Origin: Candidatus Lambdaproteobacteria bacterium
Lineage (GTDB): Bacteria > SAR324 > JACQKK01
Reading direction: 5' to 3'
Assembly (NCBI GenBank): GCA_016204605.1
Contig: JACQKK010000208.1
Coordinates: 1-42,765, forward strand
Length of the DNA stretch: 42,765 bases
Shown here: positions 22,843-33,139 of the stretch, piece by piece
How the letters are laid out: each line of letters opens with the position of its first letter
Position numbering within the stretch: position 1 is the stretch's first letter
Made by a program: the position numbers and the translations under genes
The notes under the pieces: generated by a model
Told to the model about the DNA's origin: nothing
The model's input: the letters and a program-made list of their open reading frames with translations, nothing else
Database searches by the model: none

Positions 22843-23850
22843 ATGCGCGCCGTCGTCGTCTATCGCGGGGGTCCCCCGGAAGTGCTCGGCCTCGAAGACG
22901 TGCAGACGCCGGCGCCGAGCCCCGATCAGGCCCGGGTGCGCCTCAGGGCCGCGGGGCTCAACCACCGCGACCTGTGGAACCGCAGGGGCTACACGGGGCC
23001 GGGACCGCTGATCCTCGGCTCCGACGGCGCCGGGGTGGTGGAGGCGGTGGGCGCCGAGGTGCACCAGGGGTGGGCAGGCCGGGAGGTGCTCATCAATCCG
23101 AGCCTGTACTGGGGCGCCCGCGAGGATGCCCCGGGGCCCGGGTACCAGATCCTCGGCAACCCCATGAACGGCACCTACGCGGAGGCGGTGGTCGTCCCCA
23201 TCGCCAATCTGACACCCAAGCCGGCCCATCTGGATTTTGTGGCCGCCGCGGCGCTGCCCCTGGCCGGGCTCACCGCCTGGCGGGCGCTGTTCACCCAGGG
23301 CGCGCTGCGCTCCGGCCAGACGGTGCTCCTGCCCGGCATCGGCAGCGGCGTGGCCGGCTGGGCCCTCATGTTCGCCAAGGAGGCGGGCGCGCGCGTCATC
23401 GTCACCTCGGGCAGCGAGGAGAAGCTCGCACGGGCGCGGGGCCAGGGCGCGGACGACGCCGTCAACTACGGCGATCCCGACTGGGAGCTCCAGGTGCGCC
23501 AGCGCGCGGGGGAAGCGGGCATCGACCTGGTGCTGGACCACACGGGCGAGAAGACGCTGCCCGCGGCCCTGCGCCTGGTGCGGATGGGCGGGCGCATCGT
23601 GTTCCTCGGCGCCACCACGGGCCAGCAGCTGATCCTCAACCTGCGCACGGCCTTCTTCAAGCAGGTGCACCTGATCGGCACCACGATGGGCAGTCCGCGT
23701 GAGTTCGACGAGATGGTGGCGTTCGTCGATAGCCACCGCATCCGGCCCGACGTGCACCACGTCTTCCCGCTGGGCGAGGCCGTCGAAGCGCACCGGCTGA
23801 TGGAGGCGGGCAGGCAGTACGGCAAGATCGTGCTGAGCATCGCCGAGTGA
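22843..23850 (+). CDS. Zinc-type alcohol dehydrogenase/quinone oxidoreductase family (MDR) protein
   Basis: 335 residues, cytoplasmic NAD(P)H-dependent medium-chain dehydrogenase/reductase. GroES-like N-terminal half (RLRAAGLNHRDLWNRRG, LILGSDGAGVVEAVG), then a Rossmann domain with LPGIGSGVAGWALMFAKEAGA as nucleotide loop and VTSGSEEKLARA. The catalytic-zinc Cys of true alcohol dehydrogenases is not seen in the AGLNHRD segment, nor is the structural-zinc four-Cys lobe, so it is probably a zinc-free quinone-reductase-like member. GGAGGAGCTCC precedes ATG 22843. Substrate unknown. It converges with thiL (33-base gap). Confidence 0.9.
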   Translation: MRAVVVYRGGPPEVLGLEDVQTPAPSPDQARVRLRAAGLNHRDLWNRRGYTGPGPLILGSDGAGVVEAVGAEVHQGWAGREVLINPSLYWGAREDAPGPGYQILGNPMNGTYAEAVVVPIANLTPKPAHLDFVAAAALPLAGLTAWRALFTQGALRSGQTVLLPGIGSGVAGWALMFAKEAGARVIVTSGSEEKLARARGQGADDAVNYGDPDWELQVRQRAGEAGIDLVLDHTGEKTLPAALRLVRMGGRIVFLGATTGQQLILNLRTAFFKQVHLIGTTMGSPREFDEMVAFVDSHRIRPDVHHVFPLGEAVEAHRLMEAGRQYGKIVLSIAE

Positions 23851-23883
23851 GCCCCCGCACGCCCGACCCGGCAGCAGCCCTCG

Positions 23884-24846
23884 TCAGCGCCGAGGCTGCG
23901 GGGGGCGCAGGTGGTCCCATCCCTCCGGCGCGAGCGGTTCGCCGGCGAGCAGCACGCCCCGCCCTGCCCGCACCTCGCCGATCACCGTGAGGCTGCCCGG
24001 CGCAAAGGCGGCGAGGCGCCGCTGCGGAAGCGTCAGCAGCAGCTCGTACTCCTCCCCCCCGTGCAGGGCATAGCGCAGCGCATCCTCGCCGCGCGCCCCG
24101 GCGAACGCGCGCAGCTCGGGCGAGCACGGCACGCGGGCCGGGTCGATCTCGAGCCGCACCCCGCTGCGCTCGGCGAGATGGCCCAGCTCCGGGGCCAGGC
24201 CGTCGCTGATGTCGATGGCCGCGCTCGCCGCTTCCCGCAGCGGCTCGACCAGGTCGATCCGCGCCAGGGGGCGCACATGGCGCCGCCGCAGCCACTCCTC
24301 GCCGGGCGAGGCCGGGGGGCGCGTGAGGAGGTGGAGGCCCGCGGCGCTGTCTCCGAGCGTGCCGCTCACCGCCACCAGGTCGCCGGGGGACGCCCCCGAG
24401 CGGGCCACGAATCGGGTGGTTTCGCCGACCATGAAGATATCGAGCACGATCTCCGCGGCGCCGCTGACGTTGCCGCCCAGCACATCGAAGCCGTAGTGGG
24501 CCGAGGCCTCCGCGAGTCCGTCGTACAGCCCCTCGTAGAGCGCGACCGGCGCGTCGGCCGGCACCCCCAGCGAGATCAGCGCGCAGAGGGGCCGCCCGCC
24601 GCAGGCCACCACGTCGCTGACGTTGGCCGTGGCCGTGCGCCAGCCCACGTCGGCCATGGGCATCTGCCCGCGGAGGAAGTGGCGCCCTTCCACGGCGATG
24701 TCGCAGGTCAGCAGCAGGTGCCGGTCGCCGAAGCGCAGCACCGCCGTGTCGTCGCCGATGCCGACCGAGCCGGGCCGGCGCGGCGCCTTCAGGCGGGCGG
24801 CAAGCCGGGCGATCAGCTCGAACTCGCCCGGGCGGGGGTCGCTCAT
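23884..24846 (-). CDS. thiL: Thiamine-monophosphate kinase
   Basis: 320 residues. Phosphorylates thiamine monophosphate to thiamine pyrophosphate using ATP. PurM/ThiL-fold motifs: GEFELIARL (7-15), GIGDDTAVL (29-37), LLTCDIAVEGRHF (46-58), DVGWRTATANVSDVVACGG (67-84; the family normally has AAMGG), DIFMVGETTRFVARSGASPGD, DISDGLAPELGHLAERSG and GEEYELLLTLP. The length is normal. I considered SelD, which shares the fold, but it lacks the SelD N-terminal Cys/Sec-Gly-Lys motif and has the ThiL-specific GEFELI start. The ATG at 24846 is the one at which family similarity begins. No thiamine riboswitch was seen upstream. Confidence 0.93.
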   Translation of the reverse strand: MSDPRPGEFELIARLAARLKAPRRPGSVGIGDDTAVLRFGDRHLLLTCDIAVEGRHFLRGQMPMADVGWRTATANVSDVVACGGRPLCALISLGVPADAPVALYEGLYDGLAEASAHYGFDVLGGNVSGAAEIVLDIFMVGETTRFVARSGASPGDLVAVSGTLGDSAAGLHLLTRPPASPGEEWLRRRHVRPLARIDLVEPLREAASAAIDISDGLAPELGHLAERSGVRLEIDPARVPCSPELRAFAGARGEDALRYALHGGEEYELLLTLPQRRLAAFAPGSLTVIGEVRAGRGVLLAGEPLAPEGWDHLRPPQPRR

Positions 24847-25490
24847 GGCAGGCGGGCGTCTTTCGAGTGAGGTGGGTCTGGCGCCCTCGACCCGGGCGCG
24901 CCGGCATTGCAGCACAATCGCTCACCCCGCACAACGGGCCCCCAGCGCGCCGGCCACGGCCCCCGACGGCGGGCGGTTCTGCCCGCGCCTTAGCGGGAAG
25001 GCACCGCGCGGCACCCCCGCTGCGACCCCGGCCACGGGTTGAGGCGGGCCGCTCGGCGCGGCGGCGATCCGATTCGTGTGCCCGCAAACATCGGCCCGCG
25101 GCCTGCGCTTGCCCTGCGCGAGCCGCGGGCGGCGCACCCCGCCCGCCCGGACACACCGTTGGCGGCTCCGAGGCGGCAACTCGATATCATGCGCCGCGGC
25201 TGGGAGCCCCGCCGGCTCCCGCCAGCCGGCGAAATATCTGCATGCGCCACAAAAAAAAACGATCTGGCATCAGCCTCCCGCCTGTTTTTTTCTTGTGTGG
25301 TTCAAAATATTGGCTTATACGTCGAGGTGCGGAGGTCGCTCCCGGTGGGGGCCCGCCGCGATAGGAAGTTCCGCATGGCCGGCGCGCGGGAGGGAGCGGA
25401 TGGCTGCCGCCCGGCAGGCCGATGACGGGGCATCCGGCGGTCGGAGCCGGTCGGTTCCGGTTCGCCCATCTTCCCGCTCAAGGAGGAGAT
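24847..25490. other. 644-base divergent gap between thiL and the HU gene
   Basis: No credible ORF longer than a few dozen codons. The thiL-proximal 350 bases are GC-rich and featureless. From 25230 to 25325 base composition shifts sharply to AT (an A9 run at 25252-25260, a T7 run at about 25284-25290), marking the likely HU promoter zone. A 7-bp palindrome (GCCGGC...GCCGGC, 25210-25231) precedes it. The HU transcript would have a leader of about 160 bases. Confidence 0.5.
25293..25321 (+). promoter_or_regulatory. Candidate sigma-70 promoter for the HU gene
   Basis: TTGTGT (25293-25298), exactly 17 bp, then TATACG (25316-25321, 4/6), in the most AT-rich stretch of the window, preceded by a T-run that could act as an UP-like element. 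A strong promoter would suit an abundant nucleoid protein. Confidence 0.5.
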
Positions 25491-25775
25491 ATGACGAAGG
25501 CCGAACTGATCGCCAAAGTGGCGAAGAAGACCAACTCAAGCCAAGCCCTGACGGGGAGCGTCGTCGATGCGACGCTGAACGAAATCCGCGGCCTGCTCGG
25601 CAAGGGCGGATCGATTTCGTTCACGGGCTTCGGGTCGTTTGGCGTGGCCAAGCGGGCGAAGCGCAAGGGCCGCAACCCGCAGACCGGCCAGGAGATGGTG
25701 ATCCCCGCCTCGAAAGTGGCGCGCTTCCGACCTGGCAAAGGCCTGAAGGAGGCGGTGGGCGGCAAGAAGCGCTGA
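25491..25775 (+). CDS. HU family DNA-binding protein
   Basis: 94 residues, a small basic nucleoid-associated protein that bends DNA as a dimer. Starts MTKAELIAKVAKKTNSSQA, keeps ISFTGFGSFGVAKRAKRKGR and the DNA-minor-groove arm GRNPQTGQEMVIPASKV (Pro at the arm tip), and ends FRPGKGLKEAVGGKKR. ATG 25491 is preceded by AAGGAGGAGAT, an excellent ribosome-binding site; the frame is open a further 23 codons upstream, but that extension is not family-like. It has its own promoter candidate and terminator, so it is monocistronic. Confidence 0.96.
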   Translation: MTKAELIAKVAKKTNSSQALTGSVVDATLNEIRGLLGKGGSISFTGFGSFGVAKRAKRKGRNPQTGQEMVIPASKVARFRPGKGLKEAVGGKKR

Positions 25776-25798
25776 GCTTCCCCTCGACTCGCCTGGTG

Positions 25799-25837
25799 CC
25801 TGCCTCCCCGCCAGGGAGGCGGGCGTCTTCTTGTCTT
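25799..25837 (+). terminator. Intrinsic terminator after the HU gene
   Basis: CCTGCCTCCC (25799-25808) pairs with GGGAGGCGGG (25814-25823) with one G.T pair and a five-base loop CGCCA, followed by a T-rich tract CGTCTTCTTGTCTT. It starts 24 bases after the HU stop codon. It is the best terminator in the window. Confidence 0.8.
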
Positions 25838-26017
25838 ACCCGACTGATCCAACGTGACGTCCCGCGCGATGCGGCGCGAGGGCGCCCGGGCGTGGGCCGC
25901 CGGCCTGGGGGGGCGGCGTTGCCCCGGCACCGCGTGCCACCCACGCCGCCGCTCCGCCGGCCGCGAGCCGGAGCCGGCCGGACGCTTCCCGCGCAGGAGG
26001 CGCCCGGTGGCGCCGCC

Positions 26018-27706
26018 TCAGGGTTTGGCGGAGAGCAGGCGTGGCGGGGGCATGACGCCCGGGTGCTGCAGGATCTGCGCGGCCAGCTCGGCCTGCGGCT
26101 GGTCGGTCTGGACGAGGATGTGGCGGCCCGGCGGCAACTCCTGCACCGTCTCGTAGGCCGCCATCTGCTCCGCGAGGAGTTCCGCACGCCCGTCGGAAAT
26201 GCCCGGGGCCGTCGCGATGCGGGCGGCGAGCCGGTCGCGGATCTGCGTCTCGGGCAGGTGGCATTCGATCAGGTACGGTTCGCCCCCCTCGGCCCGGGCG
26301 AGCGCGAAAGCCTCGCTGCGCCGCGCCTCCCGGGCGAAGGACGCGTCGAGGATCACCGACTGCCCCTGCCGCAGCAGGCTCCGCGCCCGCTCGAAGAGCG
26401 TGCGGTACGTGGCCGTGTTCCAGCTTTCCGCGTAGATGCCCTCTCCCCACTCCGACAGGTTCGGGAACTCCGGGATCGCGGCGCCCGCGGCGGCGGCCAG
26501 CTCCTTGCGGATCGCATCGCTCGACAGCACCGGCAGGCCGGCCTGGGACGCCAGCGCCGCCGCCAGCGAGGATTTCCCGGTACCCATCAGCCCGGCCAGC
26601 ACCAGCACCACCGGCGGCGCCATCTCCTTGGCAAATTCGGCGGAGAGCGCAAAGAAGCCGCGCGCGCGCTCCAGCAGGTGGCGGGCTTCGTCGTCCGCCA
26701 GCTTGGGGTCGGCCAGCTTCATGCTCAGCACCTTGCCGCGCACGAACGCGCGGTAGCAGGCGTAGAAGGGCACGAGCCGCGGCAGGGTCTCATCGCCCGT
26801 GCGGGCGACGTAGCGCTGCATCAGTTCGCGGCCGAGCTCGGGATGGCCCAGCGCGCTCAGGTCCATCAGCAGGAACGCGAGGTCCGAGGCGACGTCGCCG
26901 TAGCGGAAGCGGTCGTTGAACTCGATGCAGTCGATGATGCGGATGCCGTCCGCGCCCAGGTGGATGTGCTCGCAGCGCAGGTCGCCGTGGCCGTCGCGGA
27001 TGAAGCCCTCGCGCACCCGCATTTCGAACAGCCCACGGTTGCGGGCCAGATATCGGAACACCGCGCGGTCGATCTCGCTGTAGCGGGCGTCGGTGAGGGT
27101 GGTGTTGACGTAGGGCAGCACCTGGCGGAAGTTCTCCTCCCAGTTCTGCCGGATCAGCGCCAGGCTGCCGTAGCGGGCCAGCGCGCGGCCGCCGCGCTGG
27201 CGGCGGTGAAAGTCGGCGATCAGCGCCGCGAGCGCCTCGAGCTCGGCCGGGCCGATGGTGCCTTGCCGGACGCGGGCATCCAGCATCTCCTCGGCCGGCA
27301 GCCGGCGCATCACCACGGCGTAATCGACCACGGCCTCGCCGCCGTCGAGGCTGTAGCCGTTGCCCGCCCGGCGCAGCGCCTGCACCCCCAGGTACACCCC
27401 CGGGGCGAGCCGGGCGTTGAGCCGCAGCTCCGCCTGACAGAAGCGCTTGCGGCTGGGGAGGGTGTGGAAATCGGCGAAGCCCAGCTTCACGGGCCGCTTG
27501 AACTTGAACACGAAGGCGGGGGTGAGAAAGACGGTGGAAATGTGGGTCTGCACCACCTGGATCTCCCGCGCCCTGTCCTCGGGCGGCTCGGCGAAGACCG
27601 TGCGGGAGCGCAGCGCGGACATGATCCGTTCGAGCTGATCGGCGCTGCGCCAATCGGGAGTAGGCTCTTGGGAATCGGCCGGGCGCCGCTTCCGGGTGCG
27701 AATCAT
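26018..27706 (-). CDS. Aminoglycoside-phosphotransferase-like / P-loop kinase fusion protein
   Basis: 562 residues, two enzyme-like domains. The N-terminal half (about 30-330) is a kinase-fold phosphotransferase: FVFKFKRPVKLGFADF, the catalytic loop GHGDLRCEHIHL (His-Gly-Asp) and the metal-binding IIDCIEFNDRFRYGDVASD. The C-terminal half has a Walker A LAGLMGTGKSSLAAAL, SSDAIRKELA and a Walker-B-like SVILDASFAREARR, like small-molecule or polynucleotide kinases. The fusion corresponds to the COG2187+COG0645 type, widespread in proteobacteria but of unknown substrate. The ATG at 27704-27706 was chosen; the open frame extends upstream through repeat-like sequence that is not family-like. Confidence 0.88.
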   Translation of the reverse strand: MIRTRKRRPADSQEPTPDWRSADQLERIMSALRSRTVFAEPPEDRAREIQVVQTHISTVFLTPAFVFKFKRPVKLGFADFHTLPSRKRFCQAELRLNARLAPGVYLGVQALRRAGNGYSLDGGEAVVDYAVVMRRLPAEEMLDARVRQGTIGPAELEALAALIADFHRRQRGGRALARYGSLALIRQNWEENFRQVLPYVNTTLTDARYSEIDRAVFRYLARNRGLFEMRVREGFIRDGHGDLRCEHIHLGADGIRIIDCIEFNDRFRYGDVASDLAFLLMDLSALGHPELGRELMQRYVARTGDETLPRLVPFYACYRAFVRGKVLSMKLADPKLADDEARHLLERARGFFALSAEFAKEMAPPVVLVLAGLMGTGKSSLAAALASQAGLPVLSSDAIRKELAAAAGAAIPEFPNLSEWGEGIYAESWNTATYRTLFERARSLLRQGQSVILDASFAREARRSEAFALARAEGGEPYLIECHLPETQIRDRLAARIATAPGISDGRAELLAEQMAAYETVQELPPGRHILVQTDQPQAELAAQILQHPGVMPPPRLLSAKP

Positions 27707-28266
27707 GAGCGGGCTCGCGCGCGTGGGAGGGCGTTGGATTACACGGTCCATTGCCGGAAGGATGCAGGGCTTCACGCGGGGTGCGCGTTCCATTCCGCCG
27801 CTTGGCGCGGGCACGGTACCGCGTCCTCCGGTGCAGCACCGGAGCATTCGCCAGGGGTTTTTCGCAACGGGCTTTTCGCAACAGGTCTTCTGCACGGTCA
27901 ATGCCAGGCGATGGGCGCAGCCGCCGCGCGGAACCCGGCGGCGGCCGTGGCAGTAGCGCGACACGCCGATCCTCAGGAGCGACTGCGCTGGCGGGCCGGC
28001 GCGGCACGCGGTCGCCGGCGCGCTCGGCGCCGCGGGGGCAGGCCGTCGGCCGCGCCGCAATCGGGACAATTTGGCGCTGGCCAGCGTCAACTTGTCTCGC
28101 ATCGAGCGGGCCGAAAATACGCTCCATGTCAGCGCAAATGGGCGATGCCCGCACGTCCACGCAGTCGGCGGTTGCCGTTCGGGGCGGGAATTGTATAGGC
28201 TTAGGCACGATCGGGGCCTGCCTGCCAGGCGCCCACCCCTTCATGCACAAGCGGAGACAGGGGAAC
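27707..28266. other. 560-base divergent gap with a short direct repeat
   Basis: No credible gene. It contains two copies of TTTTCGCAAC (27859-27868 and 27873-27882), 14 bases apart, in the sequence context TTTTTCGCAACGGG / CTTTTCGCAACAGG. Spacing close to 1.3 helical turns would allow a protein to bind both copies; alternatively it is debris of an old insertion. No clear -35/-10 pair was found for either flanking gene. Confidence 0.4.
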
Positions 28267-28698
28267 ATGAGCGCAGACACATCCGAAGAGAAGAGCGGGA
28301 TCCTGCATCCGCACCGGGCCTTGCACCGGAGACACCTCGAGGCCGTCCTCTATCTGGCCGACAAGATGGGCCAGGCCGATGGCCAGTCGGTGCCCTCGGA
28401 GCTCAAGATTGCCACCACCCTCGCCGAAGCGGGCGGGCTCAAGGGGTACCGGCAGCAGCAGTGGTACCGGGATATGAGCGAGGACGAGGCCTGCCGGCGT
28501 CTCGATCTCGACGTGGCCAAGCGCGGCGCGCTGGTGGTGCTGGCCCTGGTGCTCAAGGCCGATGTGCAACGCAAGCCGGAGGAGCAGAGCTACTTCAAGC
28601 ACGTGCGCGAAAAGCTCGGCGCCCCGCCGGTGAGCGTGCCGGTGGAACTCGATGCGCACATCGCGCTGGCGCTGGAATACTTCAAGGGCAAGGATTGA
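28267..28698 (+). CDS. Small helical protein of unknown function
   Basis: 143 residues, predicted soluble and all-helical. The motif spread HRRHLEAVLYLADKMGQADG, ELKIATTLAEAGGL and AKRGALVVLALVLKADVQ loosely resembles TerB/DjlA-type helical bundles (an A-D-G after helix 1 is typical), but the match is not firm. ATG 28267 follows GGGGAAC. Seven codons into the downstream gap begins the ketopantoate-reductase-like gene (46 bases away), suggesting co-transcription. I do not recognise the family with certainty. Confidence 0.7.
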   Translation: MSADTSEEKSGILHPHRALHRRHLEAVLYLADKMGQADGQSVPSELKIATTLAEAGGLKGYRQQQWYRDMSEDEACRRLDLDVAKRGALVVLALVLKADVQRKPEEQSYFKHVREKLGAPPVSVPVELDAHIALALEYFKGKD

Positions 28699-28744
28699 GC
28701 GTGCCGCCAGGACGCCAGGGCGCGGGGCAGCGACGCGGGGCGAG

Positions 28745-29668
28745 ATGCGGATAGCCATCATGGGGGCCGGCGCCGTGGGCGGCTACTACGGCGCTCTGCT
28801 CGCCCAGGCCGGCGAGGCCGTGAGCTTCATCGCCCGCGGCGCCCAGCTCGATGCCCTGCGCCGGCGCGGCCTGCGGCTGCGCACCGACCGCGGCGAGATC
28901 GCCCTGGCCCGCGTCGAAGCCAGCGACGAGCCGGCCCGCATCGGCGCCGTGGATGTGGTGCTGGTGACCGTCAAGGCATACGACCTGGCGGCCGCGGCCC
29001 AGGCGCTGCGGCCCCTCGTCGGGCCGGAAACCGCCGTGATCCCCCTGCTCAACGGCGTGGACAGCGCGGAGCGGCTCGCGGCCGTGGTCGGCGAGCGGGC
29101 GGTGCTGGGCGGCCTGGCCTACATCTCCGGGCGGATCGAAGCCCCGGGCGTGGTGCGCCAGACGGGGCCCCTGAACCGCCTGCTGTTCGGCGAGCGCGCC
29201 GGCGGCCCGAGCGAGCGCGGCCGGCGCATCGAGGCCGCCTTCAGGCAGGCCGGGCTCACGGCCGAGCTGGTGGCCGATATCCGCAAGGAGCTCTGGCGGA
29301 AGTTCCTGTTCATGGCCCCCTCGGCCGGCGTGTGCGCGGTCACCGCCAGCCCGCGCGGTGCGGTGATGCGCGATCCCGATACGCGCGCGCTGTTCGTCGC
29401 GGCGCTGGAGGAGCCCCTGGCCCTGGCGCGCCGGCTGGGGATCGCGCTCGACGCGGACATCGAGCGGCAGGTGCTCGCCCTCAGCGATCAGCAGCCCGCC
29501 GATTCCAAGCCCTCCATGCTGTTCGATCTCGAACAGGGGAAGCCGCTCGAGCTGGAGGCGTTCAGCGGCACCGTGGTGCGGCTGGGGCGCGAGCTGGGGA
29601 TCGCCACCCCCACCCACGGCATGATCTACGCGTCGCTCAAGCACCGGGCGGGCGGCAAGGCCGCCTAA
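28745..29668 (+). CDS. 2-dehydropantoate 2-reductase family protein
   Basis: 307 residues. NADPH-dependent reductase fold: MRIAIMGAGAVGGYYGALLA is the ApbA/PanE nucleotide-binding start (GAGAVGGYYG). ARGAQLDALRRRGLRL follows, then VLVTVKAYDLAAAAQALRP, VIPLLNGVDSAERL and the C-terminal catalytic KELWRKFLFMAPSAGVCAVT (Lys) with DSKPSMLFDLEQGKPLELE. These are all PanE family marks. Family members beyond pantothenate synthesis are common, so the substrate is not certain. It converges with the recombinase-like gene (40-base gap). Confidence 0.9.
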   Translation: MRIAIMGAGAVGGYYGALLAQAGEAVSFIARGAQLDALRRRGLRLRTDRGEIALARVEASDEPARIGAVDVVLVTVKAYDLAAAAQALRPLVGPETAVIPLLNGVDSAERLAAVVGERAVLGGLAYISGRIEAPGVVRQTGPLNRLLFGERAGGPSERGRRIEAAFRQAGLTAELVADIRKELWRKFLFMAPSAGVCAVTASPRGAVMRDPDTRALFVAALEEPLALARRLGIALDADIERQVLALSDQQPADSKPSMLFDLEQGKPLELEAFSGTVVRLGRELGIATPTHGMIYASLKHRAGGKAA

Positions 29669-29708
29669 GCGGCACCGGCAGCGCCCGGATCGCGCCCGCA
29701 GGCCGCGG

Positions 29709-31252
<1,544 letters not shown>

Positions 31253-31370
31253 CGGGCCGTGCGCGCCGACCGTGGGCCGCCGGTCGCGCCGCCTGGGCAC
31301 GAGCGGCCCTGCGAACCCCTGACCACTCCAAAACGGCGTACCCACGTTCCTTTTAGAAAGGTAGGTTGCA

Positions 31371-32780
<1,410 letters not shown>

Positions 32781-33139
32781 TTCCGCTCCGGCCGTCGCCG
32801 CACACGCGAGCACCGGCGTTCCGCCCCCTGAGCCGGGGGCGATCGCCGGAGTTCGCGTTTCGTGCGCCCGGCAGCCCCACCCCGACCTTCGGCTACCCCT
32901 CCCCGCGATGGCGGGGAGGGGCCGGGGGTGGGGTTTCGCGCGCGGTGCGCACCCCTTGATCCGCCCCATCATGTCGGGCCCGTGTGCCGGTCCGCGATTG
33001 CCCTGGGGGCCGCCCGGGCTCGCTTGTCATTGGGGCGGCGCCATGAAAGGATCGGCGGGCCAGGCGAATTGCCCGCCGGCGACGCTGCGGCCGGGCACGC
33101 ACCGATCAGGGATGAGACCAGGGCGCGGCCGGGAGAGGC
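32781..33139. other. 359-base gap between glnA and smc
   Basis: No credible ORF. It contains the palindromic repeat/terminator-like structure at 32875-32933. The remaining 200 bases upstream of smc are GC-rich; no strong promoter was seen. Confidence 0.5.
32875..32933. repeat. Short relative of the dispersed palindromic repeat; possible glnA terminator
   Basis: Nested inverted repeats: outer CCCCACCCC (32875-32883) with GGGGTGGGG (32925-32933), inner CCCCTCCCCGC (32896-32906) with GCGGGGAGGGG (32911-32921) around a GATG loop. It is followed only by TTTCG, so it would be an imperfect terminator. Its arm sequences resemble those of copies A, B and D. Confidence 0.55.

Noticed and set aside
23884-24846. 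Possible selD (selenophosphate synthetase), given the selenoprotein-like gene nearby
   Set aside because: The GEFELI start, GIGDDTAVL and DVGWR motifs are ThiL-type; the SelD N-terminal Cys/Sec-Gly-Lys motif is absent.
25210-25231. GCCGGC palindrome as terminator
   Set aside because: No T-run follows on either strand; it precedes the HU promoter zone.
25242-25380. Small ORF beginning MRHKKKRSG upstream of HU
   Set aside because: No ribosome-binding site, no recognisable features, and it covers the putative promoter.
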